DNA of 64,000 bases from Helopsaltes ochotensis (lineage: Eukaryota; Chordata; Aves; Passeriformes; Locustellidae): contig VXBM01000001.1 of the NCBI GenBank assembly GCA_013400155.1, positions 3,690,141-3,754,140 on the forward strand, read 5' to 3'. Below the pieces are notes generated by a model. That model was given only the letters and a program-made list of their open reading frames with translations. It had not been told where the DNA came from and ran no database searches. Positions 1 to 12,300 of the stretch are shown piece after piece. Positions within the stretch are counted from its first letter, which is position 1. The number at the start of each line of letters is the position of its first letter. A program made the translations under genes and the position numbers.

Positions 1-1909
1 AAAGGTGTCCACATTCCCTATCAATGTTTTAACACAGAAATTAGTTACCAGCGATGGTGCTTAAAATGACCATATGCAAAACTAGTTTTTGTGCATGTCA
101 GAGGAGAGGAAGTACTTTTACTTTTGAGTCTCAGACACTTGTGCTTTTAAAGACAGAATAGGTCATATGAGTTATACCCCACTGTGAACAGAAATTATTG
201 ATTGGAAAAAGTGGGCTGAGGTAGTGTGCTGCTCTGCCCTTCTTGTTCTATGACCTATAATGTCCCATCAAGCCTTGTGTGGATGAAGAAAATATTCCAA
301 TCGCAAATTCCTTTATTCCCCTAAAGTTAAGCTCCTTATCTTTCCATCCCAATTTTGGAGCTGGTATTCAAGTTGTAAATATGAAATTATATTCAAATAG
401 GCTTTCTTGTTCTCCTATATAATAAAAAATAGTGAATTCTTATACATTTGTTGCTGAAAGAAATTATTCTGTTCAGAAGGACCTTCTGACTTCAGCGGTG
501 TCCCCACACTACATGGCATTTAATTCTTCTGGTAGTCTAACCTGGCTTGGTCTGTGTAGCATTAGTCCATAACTTGTGCAGTGTGGTTTTTAACTTCAGC
601 TCTTCTGGAAGTAATTACTTTGTTTCTATAATAGTAATTTTGTAGAACAGAGGTGATGTCACTTGTTGCAGATCCTATCAGATAGGTGGAATAACTTACT
701 AATATCAATCTATTAAACTGCCCAGCACAATATACATTTATACAAAAGGCTCTTTAAATAGAGCTATAAAATATTGTTGTGTTTGTCCTTGTTTCCTTAT
801 TTTTAAACTTTGTGTTCAATATTCTGTTATGTTGTCCACTGAGAAATGGAAAATGACATGGGTTACTGAAAAACAATGTTTAGTATCGAAATCAAGGAAT
901 AAGTTCTATGCTGTACACTTCTTCACTGTTCAAAAGCTTATGAAAGTCTACAGAAAAAAGCCCCTCTAAAACCATTGTAAGTTCCTATTTAACCTATTTT
1001 GGTTAAATTTCCTCCACCAAGTGAAATATACTAAAGTTTATCAATCTAGATTTTTTTTAAAATCCTTTTTTTCTCAGTTACAGTTACCTTTTCAGGCCTT
1101 CAGTTTTGGGCAGGCTTAGAGTAATGCTACTTTTACTGGTTAATTTTATAGCAAGTTAACTTATGTGGACTGTAAACCATCAAGCTTTAAGCATTTATGT
1201 ACAGGAATTGTAGTTCTTTGTGACTAGTTCTGTTAGTCTAGGTGGAGTGCAGATACTTCTATAATTAAGAGGTAGCTGTGTTGTGTGAGAAATCTACAGC
1301 ATTAGCAATAGAATTTAAAAGTTGCTGGTTCACCTAACTCTAACCCATCGTGAGGTTGTGAGCTTTAAGGGAAGCAGAGGTGGAAAACATGAAGTATTTT
1401 TTTTTAAATTCTTTCATAAGTGTCTTCAGTGACAAGTGGTATTATGCTGTGCTTTTTTCTGCTTCTTTTCTTGATACTTGATAGCACTCATAAAATATTG
1501 CTGTATATATAAAAGGGGTTTTTTTCAAATTAATATTTTGTTTCCTTGCTAAGAGGAATGTCACTTCAATCCCCAGCATGCTTCTAGCTTAAGCAATACT
1601 TACACAAACACAGAGTTCTCAGTTTTATATTTAATTGTAGCCTGGCATAATACTTGTAATACTGGTTATTGACAAGGGAAAAAACAAGTTCTAATTGGAC
1701 CCCACAAGATTTCCTTTTGTTTGCAGCAAGTATATCCCCCAAAGCAGGTCTGAAGCTGGTTTTGTTCATCATGTTTAAATTAAACTACCTTTGCAGTAAA
1801 CTGTTACCTTAAAATTGAAAATAGTGTAAGCTTGTGTGATCTTGAAGCTTTGGTGGCAGGAGGGAGCGAATTGGTAACATATTTAATATCTTTTTTAAAC
1901 TTCATGCAG
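1..1909 (+). other. KNDC1: KNDC1 intron (left part cut off)
   Basis: This AT-rich stretch precedes the first recognisable exon and ends in an acceptor AG at 1908-1909. I see no exon, long repeat or RNA gene in it. The exons coding for the start of the first KIND domain and the N-terminus must lie to the left of the window. Confidence 0.6.
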
Positions 1910-2056
1910 GCACACATCTATTCTTTGGGTGCAACACTGAAAGCAGCAATAGAATATATTGTAGAACCTGAGACAGAATCAGAATTTGGACAAGATCTTC
2001 ACACACTACTGGAACAAATGCAAGAAGAGAATCCTGAAAATAGGCCAGATATTGAG
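1910..2056 (+). CDS. KNDC1: KNDC1 exon: C-terminal part of first KIND domain
   Basis: This 49-codon exon is phase 0 at both ends, with acceptor ATGCAG and donor GAG|GTAAAA. It encodes AHIYSLGATLKAAIEY and ends ENPENRPDIE. The IYSLGATL helix and the NPxxRP motif are the kinase-C-lobe-like hallmarks of KIND domains, which are non-catalytic relatives of the protein kinase fold that bind partner proteins. The second KIND domain of the same protein shows the parallel motif NPKERPSLT at about 20030. Confidence 0.9.
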
Positions 2057-5000
2057 GTAAAACAGCCCTACATCAATTTTTGTTTTTTAAAAAAGTGATA
2101 CAAATATTTCTGTATGTATGCTCATTAATCTCTATCTCATTAATCTCTGTAATTATCAAGATAGTCTTGATAAGAAGTATGCTCAGGTTTTGCAAGAAAG
2201 CTGAGGTCTCTTACTTCAGAATAGTGCTATCTACATTTTTGGGGGGTAGGGACGGCACGGGTGTTTCATTTTCCTGAGCTGGTAGTGTATATTCTAAGTG
2301 GTATAGCACCCTATGATAAATACTTTGCAGGAAGACTGCTGCAACATAAGAATTAACAGATTCATTTTTATAAAGTAAAAAATATTGGCTCCCTGACTGA
2401 GGACTGCCTGGGCAAGAGGGAGTGTATAGCACTCTCTCATCCCCAAGTGGTCTGTAGACCCTGAAAACTGTTGCTGACTATTTAAATCTTCCCAAAAATA
2501 ATTGATCTTGGGTACTATATAAGGGTCACTTGGTGTATATTCTTTCTGTTCCTTTTCCACTGGACACTTTCTTGGGTAAACAGAGTTGTGGGAGCTATTT
2601 GGAACAAAAACCCCTAGACCTTTCTAGGCATTGTGCTAGACTTCAGCACAGCTGGATACCTGTTTCCCTTTTTCCTGTTCTTCCTCAATCCCATATGTGA
2701 ACCAACAGGTCCAATTTCTTCCTTCCATGCACAACAGCAGAGGAGCAGATGAGTGGGTTAATGGGGAAGTGAGAGCATTTCCTAAAAGCTGTATGAGGTC
2801 TTATCAGTGTTTATTTAGGAATAGTTACTGAGGAAATGGTGGGATGTATTTGGAAAGGCAGCTCTCTTCTACGTCCTGCCCAAAGGGACAGGTTTTTAAA
2901 TGTGTGAATATCTGTAGTTAATTATGTGTAAGACCAATGCTAATGCCATCCAATGGTGCTCAGGCTGCAGATTAGAAATATGAAGTACTGTTACTTCTTG
3001 TGATCTAATAATAATTGCTTTCTGTAACTGGGAATATTGTTTTTTAGATATCTGTATTTTGCAGTTTTTAAAGATTCAGGGTTTAATTTTAATGTAATTT
3101 CAGTAATAAAAACATTCATCATCCTGCCTGCCTTGTCACTGAATTCAAATGAAGCATTGGCTGTTTAAAAAAGTAATCAACACTCTAGCTTTTTGCGTTT
3201 TCACTATGTTACTCATAAAGGATCACATTTAAGATAATTTTTATCAGTTGTTCTTGACTTTCTAACTGTAGGCTAAAACTCGAATTGTATTAAATGACTT
3301 CATAATAGCCCATGGTAAAAACAAGAAATTAATTCAACCACATAACAGAAACACACAGTATAAAGAATTGGATAAGACCTCCAGTGTTGCATCATATAAA
3401 TTCAGATGTACTGATGCCTTGGAAAGGCTGACCTGAAATAGAGACTGGACAGAGCTAGAGAATAAATCAGGTATTTATTGAAAGGCCTTTAGGGTACACC
3501 TGGGGCAATACAAGAGCCTGGCCAGGGCTACACTCGAGGTCACAAAATGGCCAACCAGTCTTACAGTTCTGTAAGTTTTGGTCCATTTGCATATTGGGGT
3601 TTAATTGTCCAATTACAGCTTCAGGTTATGAGGTCTCATCCTTCTTGTTTCTCCCTTCATGTCCACTGTTGTTTATGCCTGAAAGTAGTCCTTGGTCTTC
3701 AGCAGGAAAAGGATTTGTTCTGTCTACCTACTCTGTGAAAGAGAGCTCACTAGCACTTAATAGGAGGCTCAGAACTACACCCCTAGGCAGCACAGAATCT
3801 GAAAAACAAGAAAGCTAAACTTAAGACATCAGTACTGTGGGAGTTAACATCATTCACATTAGTCAAAATTTACAAATCTATTCACTATTAAATAAGTATT
3901 TAACATCAATTTTCTCTAGAGCATTTTGTCATTATGTGAAGAAAAAATGAAGATTGCTTCATCAAGTAATATTTGTCGAAGCTTGTCTGCTGTTGGAAGA
4001 AGAGTTCTTTCAATTGAATCATTTGGTGCTTCTCAAGGTAACCTTAAAATACATTTAGTCTAAGACTTCAGATTGCCTGACATATCTAATGATTTTTCAA
4101 AGACTGTTTTTGTATGATCTCCTGTTACAAGTTCCTTTCCTAGATTACAACAAATCATTATTAAATATTTGTAGATTGGTGATGGGGAAACAGGGACATG
4201 CAACTCTTAATTAACATAATATATTTAAAGTGTCCCTTATGATTCAAAATGATTTGTTCAGAAATTGAGAATTTGTTTAACATACTAAAGATATGTAACA
4301 GCAATGGCAGAAAAAGCAATATGAAGATTTACAAGGAGAGATTAGAAGGTTTAAATACACATTTAATATAAGCATCTGGTTTTGTATCTAGATGTCTGTG
4401 ATAACATGTGGAAGGGAAGAATGTGTCAGAGAAGTTTGGAATCTAAATTATATTCAAATGAGAAAAACAGCATTGCTGGTGATTCGTCGGCAGTGGAAGA
4501 GGTGACGACTGCCTGTCATAACAACTCTTCTGTAGTTACCATGGTGACTGGCAGAGAAAGTGGTTTGAAGGAAATGCAAATTGATCTAGATAATGAGAAA
4601 ACTCAACATTCTCAACTTGCAACTCAAACTGAAAAGAGCAAAAAAGAGGACAAACACACAGTGTATACTGACAGCTTTGCTAGTGTTGCTTTGGATATAA
4701 AATCGTGTGTTAATGACCTGGAGAGAGATGGCCTTTTTAGGAAAGGTTCTTTGCGAAAAATGAAAACCTTTCCAAAGCTACCACTTGAACTTGCAGATAC
4801 AAATAACTTTTTTACTTCTGTAACCAACAGTGGACCACTAGATAGGAAAAATGACTTCATAACACAAGAGTCACTACCTCTAGACAATAATAATGAGGTT
4901 ACTTTTTCAAAGGGAAATCTCAATTCGTTTGCTGTCAGTAGTCCACCAGAAATAAAATCTAAGAATCACAAAGTTGATGATCATCATTTAGAAGCACCAT

Positions 5001-6809
5001 GTGTGTGCACCCAAGTGTCTGGCTTGAATCTAGAAGAACATATGTCATTAATCAATGGTAAAAAGATAGATTTTTCTTCATCTGATCACAAAGAAGACTC
5101 TTCTGGTGCTACCTCTGAAGTGCTAAAACCAGCTGATATGCTAAAGGGCCCAAATCAGTCAATTGCTGGAGCAAAAATGCTAGACAACTACATGGTGTTG
5201 GAAGACTCTTCTGAAACTTTTCAAGGGTCAAATGAAAATTATGTACCGCATTTTAACAAGATGGATTCAGTGTTAACAACAAAACCCAGTGGGAACAGAC
5301 ATGGATCAAACCTAATTAGGCCACCAGAATTAAGCAACGGTGTGATGAGTACAAACAATAATGAAGATAATCTTTGTGGAGGCAGAGGTTCAGAAATCAA
5401 AAGTAATGAGCAGGTAGTAAAAATAAAGTCTTCATTATATAGTTGCTGTAGTCACTTATGTGGAGATGAGATGACTTAAATACTGTGTGCTTTCTTCCCT
5501 CCTTGTCCCCTTTAGCATCCCAGAAAATGGAATTTTGCTAGTCTGCACACTTTAAGAGTTAGTATTGGAAAATGGTGATCCTTTTTTCCTCTTAAATTAA
5601 AAAGTAAAGTGCTAAAGTGAAATTTATGCTGTTGCAAAATCAACTTCCATATTAATTTTTTACTTTTTTTTACAAATGGAGTCTACTCGCTAGTGTGTTA
5701 GAACAGCATTACTTAAAAACTGACTACATTTGTAAGAGAACATGACCAAAGCATACATGCATTTTTAACTCTTTATTTTACTGTCAATGCATAAATTTCA
5801 CTACTTTGCAGTGAGCCTCCCAGGTGCTTATGAAAATTGCAGAATTCCTGACTGTAAACCTGACCTCATTGAAATCAATGGCAATATCCCATCAGCTTCA
5901 GGATAGAGTCCACATTTTTTTTAATGTTACATGTACATTTAAGTTTTTGGAAGTTGTACAATGCTATATTTGTTCTGTGTTCTTAAATTGCTGTCTCTGT
6001 TTGTTATGTATGTTTCACTATAGAATTTAAATATGTGCACAATATGATGGGTATGTTGTCTCATGCATTAAGTCTTTATAAATAGCCAAATAAGAGAGGG
6101 AGAATCTACCAGAATTTGTTGATAGATAAGTGTAATATGGTCTCTTTTCTGCTCAAATAACATATCTCAGGGTGGACAAGTTTGGTCTCTGACTAGATGG
6201 TTTCCTCTTGTGCCACACTCAGAGGTGTAAACAGTCCCTGTGGTAGGAGAGCTGCTGTCTAAAACTTCAGGGTTGTTTTTCCTTCTCCAGCTTTGTTATG
6301 GCAGGATAAAAATGAGCAGCACAAACTTCACACATTTTGTTTCCAGATATTATTTTTAGGTGAAGATGTTGGTTTTTTTCCTGGCTCATCTACTGGTAAG
6401 TCAGCCTTGTTCTCCTTGCCTACCAGCCCATCTTCCAGCCATCCCATACAGTGGCACTTAGGGTTACATTCAGTCTCTGTCCGTCCCTCTTTTCACCTTG
6501 CCCCAACACCTTCACTGGAGCACTAACCTAGAATTAACAAGTGTGTAAGGAGCCTTTGGTTCATCATAGCTTAAAAGCTAGAACAAATTGAACAATCTGT
6601 CCCCTTTTCCCTTTCCTGTCTCTTCTTCAACAGGTGTGCTTATTAAATTCATCGTTTAGGAGGATAGTAAGTGTGGCTAAGTACCACGTGGCATATGTTG
6701 CCTTCCAAGGGGCTTATTCTTTGTATGCATATTGAATCCTTTACTTGGTTTTTAAACCCTGCAGGTGCATTCTTCAGACTCTGAGAAATAATCCATTTAT
6801 TGTAGGAAC

Positions 6810-6880
<71 letters not shown>

Positions 6881-6881
6881 N

Positions 6882-6930
<49 letters not shown>

Positions 6931-9304
6931 TATTACTGCCATCACTTATGAACATAAGCTGAGTGTAGTGATAGGGATTCTTTTTTAAGGATAAAAAAAT
7001 GTTGAAATAAGACCTATATTCATATTATACAATTAATATACCAGTATCAAGTGTCTAAGGAAGTTGAGGTAATAGTCTCACAACATTCATGAATCAATGG
7101 CAAGAAATGAAACAAAGTAAAAAACTTTAAACTGTTTAGTATTAATGGCACTATTACTATTAATAACACTATTCTTCAGTGTTACCTATAGAAGACAAAA
7201 CCAGCAGAGATTGTAACGAATAATAAAACCTTTCAGGAAATCAAGGGTCCAGTAAATTGTATCTTCTTTCATTCACAAACATGTGTTTATCAATATTTCA
7301 TCACAACTGTTTCAATTCGAGTGTCTTGTCTCTAGGAAAAAATAACTAAAATTTGCAAATTAGATAAGCGTATTTTAACAAAACCTAGGATAATTCTTGA
7401 ATTAAACAATACTTAAACACAATAGAAATTGATCTGAAGAGAACTTAACATCCGGATACCAAAGCAATAACATATAACTTAACAGTATTCTAACCTAAGT
7501 ATAGTGAGCTTAATTGTGCTTAACTCAGCCTTAACAGGATTTCAAATCAATAGAATGTAACTTAACATTAGTCAAATCTAAGAATACCGAAGCTTCAGTT
7601 TGCTTAATCTTATCAACACTGAAATTGTATTAAATTAAAACAATACAGAATTAATTATATCTTTAATGGTTCTAGAAACAACAAAATTCAACTTATTCTG
7701 ACTATTATCACAAAAAGTTACTGAAAATTTGAACAATCTATAATTAAAATAGCAGCAACATAAATTTACTGGAGAGATTAAAAAGGTGTCTCTAAAGTCC
7801 GGTCCTTTGGCCAGAACAAATGGGAAATCACTGTTACCTCTACTCCTGAATCCAGGAAACCTGTAACTTAATATTAGAAGTATTAGAGGGTGCAATAATA
7901 GAAGCAGCCAGTGGTGGTGCTGCAGCAAGAGGTTGAGGGTCTTGCTGCTCTCAAAATGGCGTCGGTGGAAGTATGTAGGCACTTCTGGGAGCGCACAGGG
8001 CACTGCCATCTTGTTGTACAGACAGCTGTGCTGCACACGGTCAGTTTGTGCAGTTGCCAATTGCAGAGCACGCAGGGGTCCGCCGAGTCCCAGGCTGTGC
8101 CCCTGTAACTCAGGGGTCCCCTATCCTCAGGGAGGGGGCCCCCGCAGGGCCAACGTGTCCCTCGTTCACCGGGACAGCCCCATCTCTGGCTTAGCTGTGG
8201 TCTTTTAAGAGCTGCCAGCGTTGCCAGAGCAGGAGGGGCTCCTCCCTCCCCCTCTGGCAGCTGCGCGGCCTTGATCTGGGGATTCTGTGCTGCAGCGCTT
8301 ATTTCGCTGCGATTGCATACCATTGATTTTAAAAGGTTTAGGGTGTCTCTCTGTTTTCTGGACACTACGTTTTTCCCATAATTATATCTTATTAATGCTG
8401 AAGACGTACCTGACTTTTCCCATCAGCTTTTCTTCCTCGATTCCCTCTGTTTCTGTGATTGGCCAGCAGTCATGAAGTTCTGGTTCACTTTGACCAGAGT
8501 CTAGGGAGGTCCGAGCCTTGTTTTTTCTTTTCCCCAGGGCATTTTCTTCCTTCCTTCCAGCTTTCCGCGGCTTTTGTTATCTCTGTTCCTTCAGGGAGGT
8601 CTCAACCCTGGCAGGTGTATTCCTCACACAAGGAGCACCATTTGTGCTCAACAGTTCTGGCTTCTTTTTCTGCCAAGGTAGGGATTAATAGCACAAGAGG
8701 TGAAGTTTGGATGTTTATTAATTCTTATCTGTATTACAATCTCACAAACTGTGAGTTTTGCAGTACCTCTAGTTAACAAGGTGCAAAATGGAGTACCTCT
8801 CTATCTCTACAAGGTCTTTTTAAGGACCATCCATCCAATTGTGAAATGCCACCTAAATTATTTTTACTTTAAACCCAATAACTAACCACTTGAAGTCCAC
8901 AATGCAGACTTTATTAACCAATTACAGAAAACCACCCAAACCCCTGAAGAAGAAGGTGAAAAAGAAGAACTTAGCTTCCACCCTGAATCCTCAATCTTGC
9001 TCCATATATACTATTATATTCTAAAACCAAAACTTAAGTTTTGCACCCTGTGACATTACACACTGCTATTCAAACTACACCCCCACAACCCCAGTGCTAT
9101 CATTCAACCTTGGAAGCCTGTTCCATGGCCTCAGGTCAAATGTAGCGCTTGCTTGAGGGTCAGTGCCTGTTAGAACAGAAAGTCTGAAATTCTCAGCTTC
9201 CAGAATTCCTACATTTCAGCTCCTTTTTTTCTTTTGGAAAAGAGATTTGATTCCTCAGGCTTTCAAAATATAGCAGTTTTGGCCTCTGTCTTACGTCCTG
9301 ACAA

Positions 9305-9342
<38 letters not shown>

Positions 9343-12300
9343 CCATACTGTGCTATCCCTTACATGACGAAAGTACAACTGCTGTCTTTCTCTCAAGTTC
9401 CCATTGGCCAGAATTTTACCAAATACTTTTTTTTCTTTTTTTAAGAAAGCACGAGTCTGAGTTTGTTCATTTGCTGCAAAAGCACAAGTGTGAAGCCTCA
9501 ACTAATGTGATTTCTGCCTTATGGGGCAAATAGAAAACACCTCAGAGGATTTGCAGTGCTGCTCTTTCCTGAGTTCTCTATGACAGATCGGCATGATTGC
9601 AGCAAGTAGAGGTATCTCTAGCATTCCTTTCAATAGAATGGTATCTCTAGCATTCCTTTCAATATTTTATGTTGTTTAGAGAAGGTACAATACCAGCCCC
9701 ATCCGGTTGAAGATCAACCTTGTCTACTCTGGAGAACAGACAGTTTTTCTTGCCTGTCAGTACTTCTCCAGTGGACAATATTTTTCTAATACTCAAAAAC
9801 TGCTTCTTATTGTTGTGTGCTTTACTGCTAGTAAGCGTTACTAAAAATACTTGCTTGCTTTTGTCTGGCTACTGCAATGTATCTTGTGAGGGTTTTCCTA
9901 GTAATTTTTATAGTTTTGCATGCCATAAATAAATATTTTTCACTTCAAGTTTGAGTGGGGATCTTTTATTTCTCTAACCAGTTTCATTCCAATCAGGTGT
10001 GTCTCATCTCTAATCCTTTTAAATGTTTCTCTGTGATTTAAATGCTATGGTGTTTACTTGGGAAGAGTTAATGGGGACCTGACATATGCAAGTTTGTTTT
10101 CTGTTGGTCATTCGTACCCTGTCAAGCATGAGAGAAGCGAAAAGCCATGGAGCTAGAGGCTGACACTTTAACACTGGGGAAATAACACGAAGGAAAGAAA
10201 AGTTGTCAGTTCCCAGAGTAACACTTGCTAAGAAAAGAATGATGAAAATCTTGCTTTGACTATTTAAAACATGCCAGCATTATGTTCATAAAATAGATCA
10301 TATTTGCATATTTGGATTGCTTTACTAAATTTGGGGTTTACAATTCTTATACCAATAATTAAGTAGATCTGTTAAACGATCTTTGCAGCACTGCAAAAAA
10401 AAGTCGCTTTTTCAACAAGTAAGGTTTGAAATGCATTCTTTGGGCATAAACCAAAATGGCAGGATGTAGATATAGGCAGTAATGGCTCATTCGATGTTTT
10501 AATATTTTCTGACAAAATTTCTATGCTATAAAAAACATTTTTGTATCTTAAAAAATGGCTAATATAATTTCTGTTATGAAAAGGTCTGGTTTAGAATATA
10601 AAAAATTTGGAAAGGGACATTAGATTATAATTTTGTTTCCTCTTTGGTGCAGTTTCACTGATGATAATATATTAATGAATGTTTAATAGCAATATTAAAA
10701 TAATGTTGATGGTTTAAGTGAAGTGAACTTACAAATGCTGAAGAGCTGTCTTGAGCTTGCTTTGCTAAAATACGTGAATAGATAGATAACTAACAATTCA
10801 TGCTAAAGATGCTTTGACTAAAAGCATTTAATCGTACATTTTCCAGTTGTTCAATTTTTTTTTTCTTAGTGGTTGAGTGGGGATTTCATTTTTAAGTTTT
10901 AGGAAATAGTAATAGCCATCAATCAGAGACTTGCATGTTAAAAACCAGAACAGCCAAACCTGAGACATGCCTAAGTAAGGAGTTTTACACTTACACGTTT
11001 ACGAAACTCAGGTTCAATGGAGTTAGAATGTGCATTGTGTTAAAATACCTCAGAGGTGAGGTACCAGGAGCATTGCATTAAATACCTTTGTTTAAGGATT
11101 GAGGCTTAAACAAAAGTTGCCTCATAACCATAGGCTGAGAAGTGTGTTGTTTTTCCTTTGAAAACTGAACCAGACTGCATGCACTTTTCAGCATAAATGC
11201 AAATGCGTGATGGAACATCTTGCATGTACCTTGACTACGTGGGGTAACTTCTGCAAGGTGTTAGAAGCACAAGTTCCCAGCAGGTGTGAACCCTCAGTTT
11301 TTATCTGAAGTCTTCCACAGTTCTCTTTCTGGTGGAGGAAGGTGGGAATTTAGAATAATTAGGACCCTAGAAGAATGACCTTCTCAGCTATTTCTTTCAA
11401 GAATAAAATTGATATGATCAAGGTGAAGAGAGATGTGAATTATAGTAAGAGACAATAGCAGTGCAGGTATTTATTAGCATAACAGAAGACCCAACTAGCA
11501 CACAAATACCAGCTAACAATATGATATTTGAAATTACTTTTTTCTTTAGAATGAGTGCCAGAGAAACAGTGAGCACATATATTTAAATAAAGTTCACCAA
11601 TCTGTAACCAGACTGCATCCTTTTTTTTCCTGACTCAGTTTGATTTGGCCATCCCGTAGATGGCATTGATTCTCATTTATGCTAAGATTTGCTTTCCCTA
11701 CATACTTTTTTCTTCCAAAATAGAGTTTTTCTGGTTCCTCTTCATCCTCTGCATTCTAATCTCTCATTGACACTTCTGTCTTAAAAGCTTTTGCTGCTAC
11801 TCTTAGGATTTATTCCTACTCTCCTGCCGCGCCTAAATTTCTGTCATTTCTTTCTTACTCTAAAGAGCTTGGATATCCCAGAGGTGATGAGAAATACTTT
11901 GCAGCTTTCTGCTGTACAACAAACTTCAGTCTCCAGTTTACTGAGAGATTCTTCTTTCCCTGGCTAGCCATTCATCACCTTCTCCTGAAGTGAAAGGTGA
12001 TTTGTATACGCAGTAAAGGAAGTCCATCTTTCTTCGCTGAAGCTCTTAGAGTCTCTAGAGACATAAACTTCGAGAGGAGGGATTCTCTTACAGAGAAACA
12101 TGTGGCACTAGTGGGTTCTTACTAGAAGAAAATTCCTAAATCTCAAAACCTTCTTAATGTTGTAGTCAGTCTGAAATTTCTTCAATAGTTTCTCTTCACT
12201 CATGTCAGCTGTGCAGGGTTAATTTGAAGATTTGACTGCTCCTTTCTTTGTAAAGTGTCTCTGAGCAAAGGCACTTGAGGCACATGAGAAGCACGGTGCT

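Noticed and set aside
7883..8365. 160-codon minus-strand frame in the KNDC1 intron as a retroviral Gag-like gene
   Set aside because: No zinc knuckle, capsid motif or other recognisable feature; it lies in a GC-rich patch where chance frames are expected.
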